From contig OX336340.1 of NCBI GenBank assembly GCA_946902875.1, positions 14,461,566 through 14,525,565 of the forward strand: a DNA stretch of 64,000 nt. The letters run 5' to 3'. Numbering within the stretch: position 1 is the stretch's first letter; every line of letters begins with the position of its first letter. The position numbers and the translations under genes are program-made. The DNA comes from Nematopogon swammerdamellus. Taxonomy: Eukaryota; Arthropoda; Insecta; Lepidoptera; Adelidae. Positions 30,456-42,139 of this stretch are shown here, in pieces. Below the pieces are notes generated by a model that ran no database searches, was not told the DNA's origin, and saw nothing but the letters and a program-made list of their open reading frames with translations.

Positions 30456-32444
30456 TGAAGCCGAGATGACAGTTCTCCGTTGTCAACTTAATTGATTTTT
30501 TTATTTTTTATGTTCCATTAACATGGATATTAATCAAATAAATTCGATACCACTCAGCTGACGCCTAAAACAACTGTCAAGAAACATTTACTTTGGACTA
30601 CGTGATTTTAAACGCCCAATAACGTATATATATTAATTTAATTTTTATAAAAATTTTGATAAATTTTTGATAAAGTTTCGTCAAATAAGTTCAGTGGTTT
30701 TTGCGTGAATTGTCTAGAACGTCAAACAGTAACTTTCACCAATATAACTTTGATCTAAAATGCATTTCAACATTTAAATCAATTTTTATGGACCGCTTTA
30801 GCTAAGCGCCGCGGAAGAATGATAATTTACCGTCGTTGAATTGGTGTTTGGCAAAGTTAGAGGACTACACGGAGTACCTGGTTCAGGATATTGTTGGCTC
30901 ACAGACGAAGATAAACTCCGAGGATAATGTTGGAATTATGCAACCTCAGAACGAAAACGAACGGTGTGTAACGGGAAAAGTTTCGTCCCTCGCGCACCCG
31001 CGACTCAGGCGTGCGGTGCTAAAGGACGACGCTATGTGGACCAGTGCGCTAACGAGCTGAGTGTGTACGATAGCGGCGCGGTGGAGAGAGGTATCGATCG
31101 CAAATGCATCTGTTGGCAGGAAGGTCGCAACTCTGAAAGAGCGTTGTGTGCCTTCCCGCGCCCACGATCGCCAGCGTCCCCCGCACTCACCGCACCAGCC
31201 CGCCGCCGCCGCCGTAGCAAACAGTACACCTATGTTTGTACAAAACTAAACTAGTTTTTTGTCACAATTTAATTCATGTAACCGAAATAATATATTTTGT
31301 ATAAAACAGAACAGCTCTTTTTATACGTAGGTACATGTAATTTACATACCTATGTAAAGGAAATCAAGAATTAAAAAATATTAAATAATTGTATTGATAA
31401 AATGCAGTACACGCGATGCGAATGTAAGTGAAACTTCTTTGTATTGAAAAAGTAAACGAATTCACAAGTTGAATACGAAAGATTTAAAATCATCTCACGT
31501 TTCAGAATGCAGAATGCAAATTAAGGTTCGGAGAGCGGGCGCGGCGGCGGGCGACTGAAACGAAAATAGAGAAACGTTTTGCAATATTCTAGCTAGACGT
31601 TGCCAATTTCTCTACTTGATTATTTTTCTCTCTCGCTGTTTCGTGTGAACTTGGCTGTTTATTTGCATTAAATAAATGCCGGCATCACTTTTGTTTTTTT
31701 TAATGGTGTTTTATTCAGTTTATCAATGAACGGCCGTTTTAAGTTGCACAGAAATATATTATTAGAGCTTCCTGAACGTTAAAATGTTTGCCAATGGGAA
31801 ATTAGGCGCCAATACAACTTTAAAAATTTGTATTCGGATGTAAACACATTAACCAAAGAGACCAAAAATGCTTAATTATGCCGAAATTGTGTTAATATTT
31901 AATTGGTTAATAATTAATATTTAATTAGGTCCCATTCACACTGTGGAGACTAAATAAGTTTAGTTTCATTTTAAACTACTTAATTTCGGCGATTTCCGGC
32001 ATTTTCCGTTAACCTACCTAATACCTATAACTCAAGTTAGGCGATTGACGGAAAATTAAAGTAAAATTGTTTATCAATTCGGCCGAATTTGTCATTCCTT
32101 ATGAAGCCGAATAATATGTCATTAACCAAGTTTATAATTTAAAAAGTTTAAAATTTATAATAAATGCGTATTTTGCGCATTATCCCTTCTTATTTTTTAC
32201 TAGCAATTCACTGGCTTCCGAAAAAATGTGGTAGCTAACGTTTCTAATAAAGCACAGTATGTAATAATAATTTTGCATAGCTGCGTCAATGTCATGAAAT
32301 CTCGCGCAATATCGCTTCGACCTTCCCCAGCACCAGTACCGGTAAATAAAGGTGGGTAATAATGGCGTGTACTGAAATAATAACCTCACGAAATAAAACA
32401 CCATCAATCACTAATGAGTAGCTCTATCCCTCGCGCCCGCCCAG
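30456..32444 (+). other. sif giant intron, low-information stretch
   Basis: AT-rich DNA with a GC-rich patch at 30960-31230. The frames in that patch have no recognisable domain. No gene supported. Confidence 0.45.
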
Positions 32445-32579
32445 GGCCCTGCTGCCCCACCTCGTCGCAAAGCACCACCGCACTCCGACCCACCCCCTTC
32501 GAGACGATGCTCGCATTTGATGTCGAATGACTACTATTATGTTCGTGAAACTTTTGAAACAAAGAGTCGCAGTCACAGG
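32445..32579 (+). CDS. Candidate cassette exon in sif intron 18
   Basis: A pyrimidine-rich CTATCCCTCGCGCCCGCCCAG acceptor precedes a 135-nt block of raised GC content, open in phase 0, reading GPAAPPRRKAPPHSDPPPSR, RCSHLMSNDYYYVRETFETK and SRSHR, before GG|GTATAA. Exon 18 ends in phase 0, so it could be included without disturbing the frame. I do not recognise the sequence in SIF and the donor is weak; an intronic chance frame is a real alternative. Confidence 0.3.
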
Positions 32580-32609
32580 GTATAATTCGTTCTTCATTAT
32601 TATTTTTTA

Positions 32610-32795
32610 TTTGTTAGAATTCCGTACCTCAAAAGAGGAAAACCGAAACCCTTAAAGGATCACACTCGTGTCTGTCTGTCTATCTGTCACAGCATGTCTG
32701 TTTCCGCAAAAAGTTGAAATTTTGTCAATATTTTTGAAGTTTGATGACCCAATCACGGACGTATAGCGTAAATGAACGAATTCAGATTTCAATAG
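32610..32795 (-). repeat. GGTTCCGTA-type interspersed repeat fragment
   Basis: AGAATTCCGTACCTCAAAAG, a GTCTGTCTGTCTATCTGTC microsatellite and CCAATCACGGACGTATAGCG align with parts of 48790-48970 and, reversed, 6880-6920. Confidence 0.65.
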
Positions 32796-33529
32796 TATTT
32801 ACCTAACTATTTACAAGATCAACTTGTGAATAGCTAGGTACTTGTAATATCCTATTAATAATATAGTAAATTGTAAATTGTATCACTGAGGACGACTCAC
32901 CAGTCAAAATATATGAAATACATATTTATATAATATATATAAAAAATAATCTTTGATTAAAGATTGACGATAGATGAGAGATATTGAATCTGCCTGTTCG
33001 ACTCGTAATGTTGTTAGTCTATCTTATAATATTTCAGTCTTGTATCTAAGTATAGGTAGTTGGTCGAGATGAGAAGCGGACCCACACGTAGGTGATCCCC
33101 AAGCGGGGTACTCGACCCCAACATCTGACTATCTCTTGTTACGAACTTGTCAGGAGAGGTCGCTGACCCCGCAGGCTTCAGATTTTATTGCCTCTTCAAA
33201 ACCGTTGACGTCCTACTCACTCACCCGCCTTCAACGAAAGCTTTGAGGAGATTTAAAGATTCAAATTACAACTAAAATATTACGCTATCTATAATTAAAA
33301 TATCTTGGTAGGTATTCTAAATTACACGACAAACAAAAACAGCTTAAAATTTTTACTTTTTTTCCAATATTACATTAATTAATTAATATTATGTCCAGGG
33401 GCTTCATTTGCCATTTAATATTAATTAAATGTTCTTTCCATGGCAGCAGAGTTGAATGAAACAATGAAAATGGCCTGAAAGAAAAGGGCTCAAGATATTT
33501 TCTGCTGTTTACAAGTTTTCAATCTCGGT

Positions 33530-33860
33530 ACATCATCAGCCTCGGTAGCTCGGTTGGGCAGTGTTTTCAGCGATCGTGGAAGGTAAGCCTCGTAGATGGG
33601 TGACCGTCGACCATTGAGGCGCACCATGGTTCGGATTCCACGTAAAACTTACATCACTCACTTCCCTCTGAGGACGAACCATACTGAACATGCATACATC
33701 TCAATGAAATATTGTTAATATTGTGTGTTCTTTAAGGCGAAATAAATATCTGAACCTGAATCTTATCTTACTAGGTGGATGTGGTAGGGTTCCGCATTGG
33801 TACGACCGCATTTGAAGAAGATTGATCGAAACGGCTGTGAAAATAGGTAGTTCATCTCGG
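33530..33860 (+). mobile_element. tRNA-headed SINE, partial
   Basis: Begins CAGCCTCGGTAGCTCGGTTG and GGTGACCGTCGACCATTGAG, with GGTTCGGATTCCACG as a B-box-like element. A second fragment from 33775 (GGTAGGGTTCCGCATTGGTA) carries the GAAACGGCTGTGAAAATAGG part of the family-A SINE. Confidence 0.65.
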
Positions 33861-34998
33861 TAGTTTTTTACTTTCGGCTAGGTAGCTCGAAAGTAAAAAA
33901 CATGTTTAGTGGAAACCTTGTTCTCACACAGAGCTCCGTACGCATATACTTTGGCATCACCGCTTCCCGTTTCACCCGCGTATCACACCTGGAACCCCAC
34001 GCCGCGCGCCCGCAAGATACTTGTTTGTTCAGAAGAATACAATTGTCTCTATAATACATACTTAAAATTGTTTTTATTAAATAATATATTTTTATATATT
34101 TTATTGAACTATTTCTTTTCGAATAATCGCCTCGGACAGAACATCATTTATATATTCTTATATGTAACTCTTTATACAATTACTGTTTTATATATAGGTA
34201 CCTATAGACGTCTAAAGACCTTTTTTATCGATATATTCATAAAATTCGATCTACTAAAATCATATTTGTATTTCCAAGTTTACTTTTGCGGACCGTTTTA
34301 TTGCTTGCTCCTGAAACGTCTCAAGAAGATGAGCTCAAGCCGTGTAGGAGCCACAGACTGTGACTGACAGACAGACGGACTGACGGACGGACAGACAGAT
34401 ACTTGAACGGTTTCATATGGGTCGAGATCGCTGGCTACGGAATCAGAAAAGCTTTTTATGTGTGCTTCTAATGAAGAATTTTTTTTCAATAGTTTCAATA
34501 CATACGAGTTTATAATGCAGTAGATGTACCAATTTAAAGAGAGAAATCTAATAGAGAAACTCAATCTGCATATTTAAACATTCCTATTGTTATCAACATA
34601 CAACTATTTTTCATAACTTGGCTGCCGTTAATTGATTACCTCACTCACACTGGTTAAATTTAACATCCTCAGCGCCAAGCCCATTTGGCAAATTCTTCAA
34701 AATTCATTCTTCAAATCCATAATGTGCCAAAAGCTTCAGTGCGATCCATTAGTTACTTGTTCATCATTCTTTCATTTGACTTATTTTTGATTTTAATAGA
34801 TTTTGGGAATAAAAACTCCTATACTATTTTTTTTTATATATATGATCCTCTCAATCCAAAATTACTCATAATCTGATCAATAGATCTGCAGACCAAATGT
34901 ACCGGGAAACTCGTCTAGGCCAGGGCTTTTTCCTCCATACACAATGTATGAAAAGTTTGCTCATTTCTGATACCTAAATTGCAAGACAAAACTAGTCG

Positions 34999-35054
34999 TG
35001 TGTATCATTTCTGATAAACAAAGTTATAACACTGTGTATCAGAAATGATACACA
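34999..35054. repeat. Perfect 18-bp hairpin within the 1.4-kb unit
   Basis: TGTGTATCATTTCTGATA (34999-35016) pairs perfectly with TATCAGAAATGATACACA (35037-35054), with a 20-nt loop. A third, partial TCATTTCTGATACC stands just upstream. The second duplicate copy is at about 36398-36453. Confidence 0.85.
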
Positions 35055-36397
35055 TGGCGCTAAGGAGTTTACTCAGAGCTTTACACCGACAAAGTAACGA
35101 TGACACCTACCCAGTAGGTTCGTCATCCTCATCACGTAACATCACAGACCATTCGGTACATGTACGTAGTTCCATACATCTATGTACGTGGCTCAGTGAA
35201 TAGCAGCATTTCAAACGTGACTGCAATCGCAATAGTTGAACCTCGGAAGTTTGAACTAGACAGGAGTTATTTCTGTTCAGTCTGCCGCAACGCAAACAGC
35301 TCTCTAAGCAGATGCTTTTGCTTGTGTAGACCGAACAAATGCACCTTCCACCGGATCACTACCGAAGGCGAGTGTATTTTAGGGAAAGATAAACAATATA
35401 CGAAAGAATAATGTGTAGGTACCTACTCGCGGTCTGTGGTCTAAAACCTACAGCTACATAATAACTAATATTTAATGTTTTTATTATGTTTTTATATATT
35501 TTATTGAACTATTTCTTTTCGAATAATCGCCTCGGACAGAACATCATTTATATATTCTTATATGTAACTCTTTATACAATTACTGTTTTATATATAGGTA
35601 CCTATAGACGTCTAAAGACCTTTTTTATCGATATATTCATAAAATTCGATCTACTAAAATCATATTTGTATTTCCAAGTTTACTTTTGCGGACCGTTTTA
35701 TTGCTTGCTCCTGAAACGTCTCAAGAAGATGAGCTCAAGCCGTGTAGGAGCCACAGACTGTGACTGACAGACAGACGGACTGACGGACGGACAGACAGAT
35801 ACTTGAACGGTTTCATATGGGTCGAGATCGCTGGCTACGGAATCAGAAAAGCTTTTTATGTGTGCTTCTAATGAAGAATTTTTTTTCAATAGTTTCAATA
35901 CATACGAGTTTATAATGCAGTAGATGTACCAATTTAAAGAGAGAAATCTAATAGAGAAACTCAATCTGCATATTTAAACATTCCTATTGTTATCAACATA
36001 CAACTATTTTTCATAACTTGGCTGCCGTTAATTGATTACCTCACTCACACTGGTTAAATTTAACATCCTCAGCGCCAAGCCCATTTGGCAAATTCTTCAA
36101 AATTCATTCTTCAAATCCATAATGTGCCAAAAGCTTCAGTGCGATCCATTAGTTACTTGTTCATCATTCTTTCATTTGACTTATTTTTGATTTTAATAGA
36201 TTTTGGGAATAAAAACTCCTATACTATTTTTTTTATATATATGATCCTCTCAATCCAAAATTACTCATAATCTGATCAATAGATCTGCAGACCAAATGTA
36301 CCGGGAAACTCGTCTAGGCCAGGGCTTTTTCCTCCATACACAATGTATGAAAAGTTTGCTCATTTCTGATACCTAAATTGCAAGACAAAACTAGTCG

Positions 36398-36453
36398 TGT
36401 GTATCATTTCTGATAAACAAAGTTATAACACTGTGTATCAGAAATGATACACA
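36398..36453. repeat. Second copy of the 18-bp hairpin
   Basis: Identical to 34999-35054 in the second tandem unit. Confidence 0.85.
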
Positions 36454-36944
36454 TGGCGCTAAGGAGTTTACTCAGAGCTTTACATCGACAAAGTAACGAT
36501 GACACCTACCCAGTAGGTTCGTCATCCTCATCACGTAACATCACAGACCATTCGGTACATGTACGTAGTTCCATACATCTATGTACGTGGCTCAGTGAAT
36601 AGCAGCATTTCAAACGTGACTGCAATCGCAATAGTTGAACCTCGGAAGTTTGAACTAGACAGGAGTTATTTCTGTTCAGTCTGCCGCAACGCAAACAGCT
36701 CTCTAAGCAGATGCTTTTGCTTGTGTAGACCGAACAAATGCACCTTCCACCGGATCACTACCGAAGGCGAGTGTATTTTAGGGAAAGATAAACAATATAC
36801 GAATGAATAATGTGTAGGTACCTACTCGCGGTCTGTGGTCTAAAACCTACAGCTACATAATAACTAATATTTAATGTTTTTAAGGTTACCCTGAACTGAA
36901 AACTTACATAAGTCGACGTTTCGCCCGCTACGAATATTTGAAAT

Positions 36945-37180
36945 GAAATTAAGTCCGTCAGTCAGCGTGTATGCGTCCACTGCTGGACGTCTCTCCAATT
37001 TTCCTTCAGTCCTCCCGACCTTCAGCGGTACGGAACCACTGTTTTTCGCTGACGAACTTGATGTCCTTGTCCCACATGACGGGTGGTCTTCCCACACTCT
37101 GTTTTCCTGTCCACAACCGCCAGTGAAGGACACGCTAACTCCAACGGTCATCGTCTCTTCGGTCGACGTGTCTTTTAATT
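36945..37180 (+). repeat. Interspersed repeat shared with 18855-19110
   Basis: GTCAGTCAGCGTGTATGCGT, CAGTCCTCCCGACCTTCAGC, GGTGGTCTTCCCACACTCTG and AACGGTCATCGTCTCTTCGG line up with the earlier copy at perhaps 80% identity. Class unknown. Confidence 0.7.
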
Positions 37181-37460
37181 TCTTTTAGAGCCTGTTCCAT
37201 GCAACTCGATCCGTGCGTTTTCATCCCTGTGTAAATCTAGCGGATGAATCCGTCGCATGTGAAGAGGCTCTTAGTGGTCCGTACCAAAAGTGGGAAAATT
37301 GAACACCTATGACTTAAATCCGGTGTCCGTCCGTCCGTCTGTCTGTCACAAGCTTCCGGAGCCGAACGGCACAAGTAGAGACTTGAAACTTGGCATATAA
37401 ATATGAGTCGATGAATGTGCAGTACGTGTAGATTTTAATGATTATTCGTATAATTGTTTT

Positions 37461-37715
37461 TTTTTTATGGAAACTGACACGGTTGGCTACATCACCTACA
37501 ACATCCGTGATGTCAGCCCATAACACCGGATGAACTTGGTGCCACCTCAGTGCTTCCCTTCGGTCGTGCCGGCTACACTGAACTGGACGGAAAGCTCAAA
37601 CTATTTACATAGTCGTTTCGACCGACCTTTCATTCAGTGCGGTGGTACCACCCCGGGCGGGTTGAACCCTACCACCAAGTAATATAAGAAGGGAGTCATA
37701 TCCCTTAGTCGCCTT
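37461..37715 (-). mobile_element. SINE (family A), antisense
   Basis: T-run, ATGGAAACTGACACGGTTGG, TTCAGTGCGGTGGTACCACC, ending GAGTCATATCCCTTAGTCGC, which is the reverse of the SINE 5' half. Confidence 0.85.
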
Positions 37716-38290
37716 TTACCAAATATGGGTAATAAGGAATTTGTTAAACAGGCTACGAAAATTATAAATAAATCAACCACGCCGAGTAGGGTGTCTAATG
37801 ATAGCTTCTTAAATAAAATAATAATATTTTCTTTAATTGCTTGGTTAAATGTATTTAAAACTAAAATCAAAACGTAAAAATTGCTTGTGGCCAAATTGCA
37901 TCCAGCGATTCCTACGTATTAATAAAAAAAAAAATCAATAAATTGAGCAATGCCACCACTTCAACGTTGATTAAAAAGTACAGGCAATATTGTAAATGAC
38001 AGGTAACCTAGGTTTTCCAGTAGGTATGTTCAGTATTAATGTGTATGTCCCTGCGAGGGATGCTCGCACCATTTCATAAGATATATGTATACGAGTATTA
38101 CATTCCTTGTTCTCTTTGCAAAACAATATTTTGTAACTTTCGTTTAGATAGAGTGCGTCCCAGTTCTCACGAGAAAATAAAACCAATATCATAATGGCAT
38201 TCCCTTAGTGTTATCGTAATGATACACGATACAAAAAGGTAAGACAATCCATCCCCAGTCGAGTTCGGCCTCGCTCGCTCACGTGTCGCA
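37716..38290 (+). other. AT-rich intron stretch
   Basis: No supported feature. Confidence 0.5.
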
Positions 38291-39223
38291 GCCAATTTCA
38301 ATTTTAATTCAAATTTTCCGCGTGCCACACTCGCAACTCGAACAATAGAGTTTTCCCCCGGAACCTGCGCCGTGCGCGCCCTCGCTTCCGACACCGCCCC
38401 CGCGCCGCCGTCCCCCGCATCGGAGCGGCGCGGTGCGCCGCAGCGCAGCCCCGCGCCGAACCTCGCAAATCTCACCCCGTCCTCTCGCAGATATGTTATT
38501 TTTGAGGTTAGAAGATCGGTCGCGGTGGCCGCGCGAAGTTTGCGCGATGCGCGAGTGAAGTCCGCGGAGTGCAGCGTGCCGAGGCACCCGATGAGCGAGC
38601 TGGCTGGCGAGGAGGGGCGATCCCCCGACGCGCATCGAACGTTCTGTTTGTGTTAGTGGACACTCCGGTCGGCGGACAAAGAGCGGCGGGCATCAGCTGC
38701 TCGGCGCGCTCTACTGCGACACTCTGTATTTGTGCTGCAGTGAATGAGATAGATTCTAAGACAATATCGACATGTACGCGTAGTGAGATCGAGTCAATTC
38801 TCCTCCACGGCCTAAATGTTTTCTAACTAGTCCTGACGCGTCGCGTCGCCGAGTGTAGAGAGCTTTAATAGTGTGTCGGTCGCGGATCAGCAGGAGCCTC
38901 GTGCTGATTTGCAACAACTTTAGCTGTGATACGACGACGTTCCGTTTGTATAAATATTACCGAGTACTCGGTGTTCCCGCTTGCTATAGTAACGAAGCTT
39001 TATAGACTGTTTACTTGTTGAATTTTATAATCTATAAGCTAAATGTTTATCTTCCTAGAAGATTTCCTCAAATGTATATAGATTAGTCAAATGTATTGTT
39101 CATTGTTGTTATCTACGGCTGGACTAATTAAACAGTAAATAGACAATAAAGACTCAAACATTAAAGACGAATTACGTAGAACACAAGGAGCTACTTTCAT
39201 TAAAATGTGTGTGACGTAGCTGC
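38265..39223 (+). promoter_or_regulatory. GC-rich candidate alternative promoter and 5' leader of sif
   Basis: About 38265-38720 is GC- and CpG-rich in an otherwise AT-rich intron (for example CGACACCGCCCCCGCGCCGC) and lies directly upstream of the phase-0 ATG exon at 39224. No TATA box is evident. An in-frame TGA at 39212-39214 precedes the ATG, so the leader is untranslated in that frame. Transcription start not determined. Confidence 0.4.
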
Positions 39224-39262
39224 ATGGGGGCTCTAAAATCAAAACATGGATTTTCTTTTAAG
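39224..39262 (+). CDS. Candidate alternative first coding exon of sif (MGALKSKHGFSFK)
   Basis: ATG opens 13 codons, MGALKSKHGFSFK, to a good AAG|GTATGA donor in phase 0, the same phase in which exon 18 ends. The Met-Gly-x-x-x-Ser start fits N-myristoylation and parallels MGNKLS of exon 1. Joined to the next sif exon it would give a short isoform lacking the EVH1-like domain but keeping the catalytic half. The -3 base is T, so the start context is only fair. It could instead belong to an unrelated gene. Confidence 0.45.
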
Positions 39263-40490
39263 GTATGAAAGTCAATATTCATCTTAGCAGTAGTGAATTA
39301 GTTTGTAGCTAGGTTTCTATTACAGTAATTTATATATTAAGCGTTATCACGGTAAACATTTTTATGGGCATTGTACACACTCTACATAAACATAATGCCT
39401 CATAGGTGGTATATACGTAGTTCAGAACGGTAACTAAGAAAAAAAAAACAATCATTTTGTACTGTTGACAAATACAAGCTTCAGGGTAGGTAGGTACTCA
39501 CAGAGACACGATCGATGCTGGGAATGGCTTAATAGATGTGGCTAGTTTTGAAGTTGTTTTTATTATGTGTAATTCTTTTAATAACGGTATTTAAATGTAG
39601 GTACCTATCTAACATTCTGTATCTAATTGAATATTATAAAACATATTTTACCGGTAATACATTTTATTCAATGGGTTAAGAATCTATAACGGTATATTTA
39701 TTCATTTGTTTCATTTTAGACAGGCAGACCAGGCAAGTTTTTTTTCTTTTTAGTGTGTCTAGTCCAGTTCACAGTTAATTCGCACTGGTCATGGTAATTT
39801 TTTCTTTGTTTTAGTAAACTTATGTTAAACTGAGGTGATAATAATTTTTGTAGGCATGTGAACGGGTGTGTATAATATGTTTTTAAACTTTACACTAATA
39901 ACTAAAACATGGAACTTAATTTCCATTTAAATACAAAAATTGATTCCACTTATATTTAAATGGAGTACAAAGTAAGCTGCTTGTGGATCAGGTACAACGT
40001 CGAGTCAAGGCTGAATGTAATTCTAAATACTACACTATGCAAACTTTATTGTGCAAGTAGAGCCCTGGTTGACCTACTGACCTAACTAAAGGCGATGGTA
40101 TGTTTGAAATCCCCGTACGATTACCTGAAGCTCATTCTTCAAAAAGTCAAATAGCTATTGCACTATAATACCATAGTAATGGCACACGATAAGTATGTAG
40201 GTATACATAAAATCATGAATACGATGATAACAAACAACGAACCAAACAAACTACATTAATATTGATTTACTGAGTGAATCAATAAAAAACAATCACTGAA
40301 TATTAATATTTTTTTATGAACTGGACGCAGGTAATAGGGGAAATTTTAGAATTTTTTTTAATCTGCTAGTATGAGACATACATGTTAAATATACTGCTTT
40401 ACAAATAACAAATTATAAACAACTTTAAAATAGAAAAATTACATATTCTGTAGTATTAAGTGCTACATTGTTTGTTACACTGTTAAAAAA
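39263..40490 (+). other. AT-rich intron stretch
   Basis: No gene or named repeat recognised. Confidence 0.5.
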
Positions 40491-40493
40491 TAC

Positions 40494-40860
40494 TCAATTG
40501 AACCAATAAATTGAACTGAACTGTAAGGATTCCGTAACAGCCCAGGTTTTGACATAGTCAAAGGGTTTCTCGTAGTTCACAAAAGCGAGACACAGTGCCC
40601 GATTATACTCCTCGGACTTCTGTATAATCTGCCGCAAGGTGAGGATGAAACCCGGCCTGCTCTGGCGGCTGGTGGTCGTCAAACCCTCGGGCGAGACGAT
40701 CGGTAAGGACTCTCGAGAACAGCTTATATACACGTGGCTCAGGAGCGAAATGGGTCTATAGTTTTTCAACAAGGGTTTGTCTCCTGTAGTGTCTTGATGA
40801 ACAATACGACCACACTCCTGTTCCACGATTCTGTCGTAATGCCACCGTGTATGCAGTATG
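40494..40860 (-). pseudogene. Reverse-transcriptase fragment (RTE/BovB-like LINE)
   Basis: Minus-strand frame with LLKNYRPISLLSHVY, then LRQIIQKSEEYNRALCLAFV and NYEKPFDYVKTWAV. NYRPISLL and LAFVDYEKAFD are classic RT motifs; here the D of VDYEKAFD is changed (VNYEKPFD) and the stretch between them is frameshifted, so it is dead. No flanking LINE domains are recognisable. Confidence 0.8.
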
Positions 40861-41004
40861 AGTTGTATATAATACCGATACTGACTGATGATTGATGTAT
40901 GTTAAATATAGAAACGAAAAAAAAATTTAAAGCACACCCTCTACTCTACCCACCTGTCGTGGTAGTTCCCTCTCTGCACAACCTCGACACCTTTCTGCTT
41001 CTAC

Positions 41005-42060
41005 TTTTTAACCGACTTCCAAAAAAGGAGGAGGTTCTCAATTCGTCTGTATGTTTTTTTTTTTTTTATTTTTTTTTTATTTTTTTTTTTTTTTTTTGTA
41101 TGTTTGTTACGCGATTTCTCCGTCAATTGAGGGCCGATTTGGAAAATTCTTTTTTTGTTAGTTAGGTCATACTTCCGAGGTGGTCCCATTTCAATTTTAT
41201 CGAAATTGGTTGAGTGGTTTTCGAAAAATCAGCATAATACTATAGTGTGTGGTTACCTTCAGCAAAACTTGTGATGTGGTCGTATTCGGCAATTTTCAGT
41301 TTGATAAATTAGTATGGTGTGTGGTTACCTTCAGCAAAACTTTTGTGATGTGGACTTATTCAGCAATTTGCAGTCTGACACATATGGCGAATAATTCTGT
41401 ACCACTTCAATCGATTTCGATTATTCGATTTCGATTATTCTTATTTATGTAATATTACTAAAAAGAATGAAATAAAAACTGTTTTAAAAAATATTAAACC
41501 GATTTCAAAAAAACAAAAAAACAAAAAGAACTAAAAAGTATTAAATACCTAATATTTTGAAATTTTCTCTGTCCTGTTGAAATACATGAATCGATATTTA
41601 CTAGTGATACATATTCGGGCCCTTGTTTCATGAATATTCTAAATTTGAAATTTTTTATCTTTTCCGACCGGCCAGGTGCGCATAATTTATTATGGTACCT
41701 GACCGGTACCTACTGTACCGAGTACCATCGAGCTGGTCTGATGATGGAGACAGAAGGTGGCCATAGGAACTCCTAAACTACACATGATAAACCCATCGTG
41801 TTTGGGCTCGTTGCATTTGTCTTCACGAGAAATTTACTTTAGACCTAAGAGATTCTCAATTCGACAGTATGTTTTCTTTTTTTTGATGTTTGTTACGCGA
41901 TTACTCCGTCAATTGTGGGCCGATTTTGAAAATTCTTTTTTTTTTTATTTGAAAGGGGATAACCCTGAGGTTTTTGAAGTGAAAACTTCTTTAGCGGCGC
42001 TTGGCACTTTTTTAGGTGGGTAAAAAATGTATAACTCGCGACATCGCGTCAGCGTCATTT
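41005..42060 (+). repeat. AACCGACTTCAA-type elements, two adjacent partial copies
   Basis: 41008 begins TTTTAACCGACTTCCAAAAA, AGGAGGAGGTTCTCAATTCG, then a T-run and GTTACGCGATTTCTCCGTCA. A second copy from 41845 repeats GATTCTCAATTCGACAGTAT and GTTACGCGATTACTCCGTCA. A short duplicated TATGGTGTGTGGTTACCTTC lies at 41240-41345. Confidence 0.7.
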
Positions 42061-42139
42061 TTAAAATGAAACCTTAAGTCATTGCATTAAGGGTTAAGTT
42101 AGAGTGGCACGGGATCTGCCGGCACTCCCGGAGTGCAAC

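Larger units (their letters stand above)
34082..36881 (+). repeat. Two nearly identical 1.4-kb direct tandem copies
   Basis: 34091-35485 and 35491-36881 repeat each other at an offset of 1400 bp, dropping to 1399 after a one-T deletion near 36230. I saw only a few differences (for example CACCGAC/CATCGAC and GAAAGAATA/GAATGAATA). Each copy has a GACGGACGG/CAGACAGA microsatellite and a perfect hairpin. Copies end in AATATTTAATGTTTTTA. The open frames inside (up to 93 codons) have no recognisable domain. Confidence 0.93.

Noticed and set aside
30836..31254. Two overlapping plus frames in a GC-rich patch
   Set aside because: No conserved motif, no splice-phase agreement with sif.
34298..35964. 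88-codon minus frames and 83-93-codon plus frames present twice
   Set aside because: They are duplicated only because the DNA is duplicated; composition is AT-rich with no domain or start context.
38372..38656. 94-codon frame in the GC-rich leader
   Set aside because: Low-complexity, no homology, and better explained as untranslated leader upstream of the ATG at 39224.
40899..41165. Frames with poly-Phe or poly-Lys
   Set aside because: Produced by long T-runs of a repeat element.
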